Assembly: GCA_001940755.1 (NCBI GenBank)
Contig: MEHH01000146.1
Location: 1-7,048, forward strand
Direction of reading: 5' to 3'
From: Candidatus Heimdallarchaeota archaeon AB_125
Lineage (GTDB): Archaea; Asgardarchaeota; Heimdallarchaeia; Heimdallarchaeales; Heimdallarchaeaceae
Length of the DNA: 7,048 nucleotides
The notes below the pieces were generated by a model. The model was not told where the DNA came from and made no database searches. It worked only from the letters and a program-made list of their open reading frames with translations. Both the position numbers and the translations under genes were made by a program. This document shows, in pieces, positions 5,981 through 7,048 of this stretch; position 1 is the stretch's first letter, and every line of letters starts with the position of its first letter.

Positions 5981-7048
5981 ATGTTAGAAGGTTTGTACAA
6001 AGTGTCTCCTAAAGATAATAAGAGAGTGAGGAAGGAACAGTTGGAGAATGTAAATGATGAATATCTTTCTCAGATTGCTTCCAGATTCAAAATCGAATTT
6101 GATAATAATAGCGAAACACTTGTTACAAATCTAGCTTTGAAGGGGCAAGAAGCATTAAATAAAAATCAGATAGATGTAGCTCTAGAGATATGTGAAGTGC
6201 TATATGATTTATCAAAGAAGTGGAAGGATGACTTTACCAAAGTGAAAACACTACTCTTGAATGCTCAAATTGCGAATTACCAAGGTGAATCGCAAATACA
6301 TTTTCTCGAAAGTGCTCTAGCATTAGCAAAGAAAATCAAAATTATTGATATTGAAGTTGGTATTCGAGTTCAACTTGCTTTTGAGTACTATAAAAGACGA
6401 TATTATAAGAAAGTCCTCAAAGAGATTAAGAAAATAGAGAAGTATCCAGACTTTTTCTCTGATAATGCAACTATCATACTCGAGCTCCAATCTAGAACTT
6501 ATTGGGAGACAGATGAATTCATTAAAGGATTTGATTCAACACTCAAATGGTTTGATAACCTTAAAAACTCTCTAAAGGATGTTCATTCTCTATTTCTCGT
6601 TATTGTTTACCTTCTAACAGTGATGAATTCTTTAGAACTCCCATATTCAAAAGAAAAGATAACTGCAACTAAGAACGATATCTCAAATCTTCTAACACAT
6701 TTAGGGACAGCTACTCATATTTTTCCTGAGATTTTGAGGAATATTGATGTCCTGTTTGCTAAATCTCTAATGCTTGTAGAGCCTGAAATACTTTACCAAT
6801 TTGCAGATTTATTATTGCAGACTTCAAGATGGAACGATGAAGAAAAGTACCTCTTTTTATGTCAAAAACTTTCAGACGCATTTTACAATATCAACGATTT
6901 TGAAAAATCAAAAACACTAATGTTAAATGCACAAAAATATGCAAAGGATAAAAAATACACCAAAATTGAGCCATTAATCAAATACAAGATGACAGAAATT
7001 TCCAGTTTGATTTTCTACTTCATGTCTTTTGATCCTTTATTTGACCCA
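5981..7048 (+). CDS. Alpha-helical TPR-like repeat protein, 3' end beyond the window
   Basis: An uninterrupted frame of 356 codons runs to the right edge without a stop. The translation is almost entirely helical and lysine/leucine-rich, with divergent TPR-like helix pairs. Examples lie near residues 47-80 (containing KGQEALNKNQIDVALEICEV), 84-118 (LLLNAQIANYQGESQIHFLE, then SALALAKK) and 285-322 (ending FEKSKTLMLNAQKYAKD). The aromatic and small-residue positions are less regular than in the TPR protein at 3274-4254, so the match to a TPR family is weaker. A hydrophobic stretch near 203-213 (SLFLVIVYLLT) is too short and too helix-like to call a membrane segment. There is no signal peptide. 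ATG at 5981 is taken as start; an in-frame TTG at 5954 is possible, with a TAA stop just above it (5942-5944). I do not recognise the family. It may be a scaffold or sensor protein like the long helical-repeat proteins common in uncultured archaea. The C-terminal part, which might carry another domain, is not seen. Confidence 0.75.
   Translation, partial: MLEGLYKVSPKDNKRVRKEQLENVNDEYLSQIASRFKIEFDNNSETLVTNLALKGQEALNKNQIDVALEICEVLYDLSKKWKDDFTKVKTLLLNAQIANYQGESQIHFLESALALAKKIKIIDIEVGIRVQLAFEYYKRRYYKKVLKEIKKIEKYPDFFSDNATIILELQSRTYWETDEFIKGFDSTLKWFDNLKNSLKDVHSLFLVIVYLLTVMNSLELPYSKEKITATKNDISNLLTHLGTATHIFPEILRNIDVLFAKSLMLVEPEILYQFADLLLQTSRWNDEEKYLFLCQKLSDAFYNINDFEKSKTLMLNAQKYAKDKKYTKIEPLIKYKMTEISSLIFYFMSFDPLFDP

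Noticed and set aside
6587..6619. Possible membrane segment in the right-end protein (SLFLVIVYLLT)
   Set aside because: Only about 11 hydrophobic residues within an otherwise amphipathic helical-repeat protein; too short to span a membrane.
1..7048. CRISPR array, insertion sequence, toxin-antitoxin or defence system
   Set aside because: No spaced direct repeats, transposase, paired small genes or nuclease domains were seen; all long genes belong to housekeeping or scaffold families.

Overview
The window looks like a piece of an AT-rich archaeal genome. Two genes encode subunits of an archaeal-type (A/V-type) ATP synthase. Several start codons have a TATA box ending 22-24 bases upstream and no Shine-Dalgarno sequence, which is the leaderless archaeal arrangement. 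An Asgard-like or other uncultured low-GC archaeon is plausible, but nothing here fixes the lineage. The window looks like part of a metagenomic contig, because genes are cut at both ends and the left end has a likely junction.

Layout. Positions 1-441 (minus) hold the middle and C-terminal part of a GMP synthase-like ATP pyrophosphatase (guaA type). It has clearly higher GC (about 47% by hand count over 1-420, about 51% over 1-240) than the roughly one-third GC that follows. It abuts and overlaps the end of the ATP synthase catalytic subunit A gene (411-2084, minus), which lacks the last 20-30 residues usual for the family. The two genes are damaged at the same point, so 400-430 is probably a chimeric junction or a recombination scar.

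The subunit F gene (2177-2488, plus) diverges from subunit A across a 92-base spacer carrying a TATA box for each direction. Subunit F converges, with a one-base gap, on a GNAT-type acetyltransferase with an unrecognised N-terminal half (2490-3227, minus). Next come a soluble TPR-repeat protein (3274-4254, minus, probable TTG start) and, six bases upstream of it, an AMP-forming acyl-CoA synthetase (4261-5865, minus); these two probably form an operon. A 115-base divergent spacer separates the synthetase from a second helical-repeat protein (5981 to the right edge, plus, incomplete).

The A and F subunits belong to one rotary ATPase: A hydrolyses or makes ATP in the head, and F sits in the central stalk. 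Their divergent arrangement is unlike the usual single archaeal operon. The synthetase activates a carboxylic (probably fatty) acid to its CoA thioester. The adjacent repeat proteins probably act as protein-binding scaffolds, but their partners cannot be named from the sequence. I see no RNA gene, CRISPR array, transposon or intein. I also see no convincing novel multi-gene system. The most valuable observations are the left-end junction, the split ATPase genes and the regular leaderless promoter layout.
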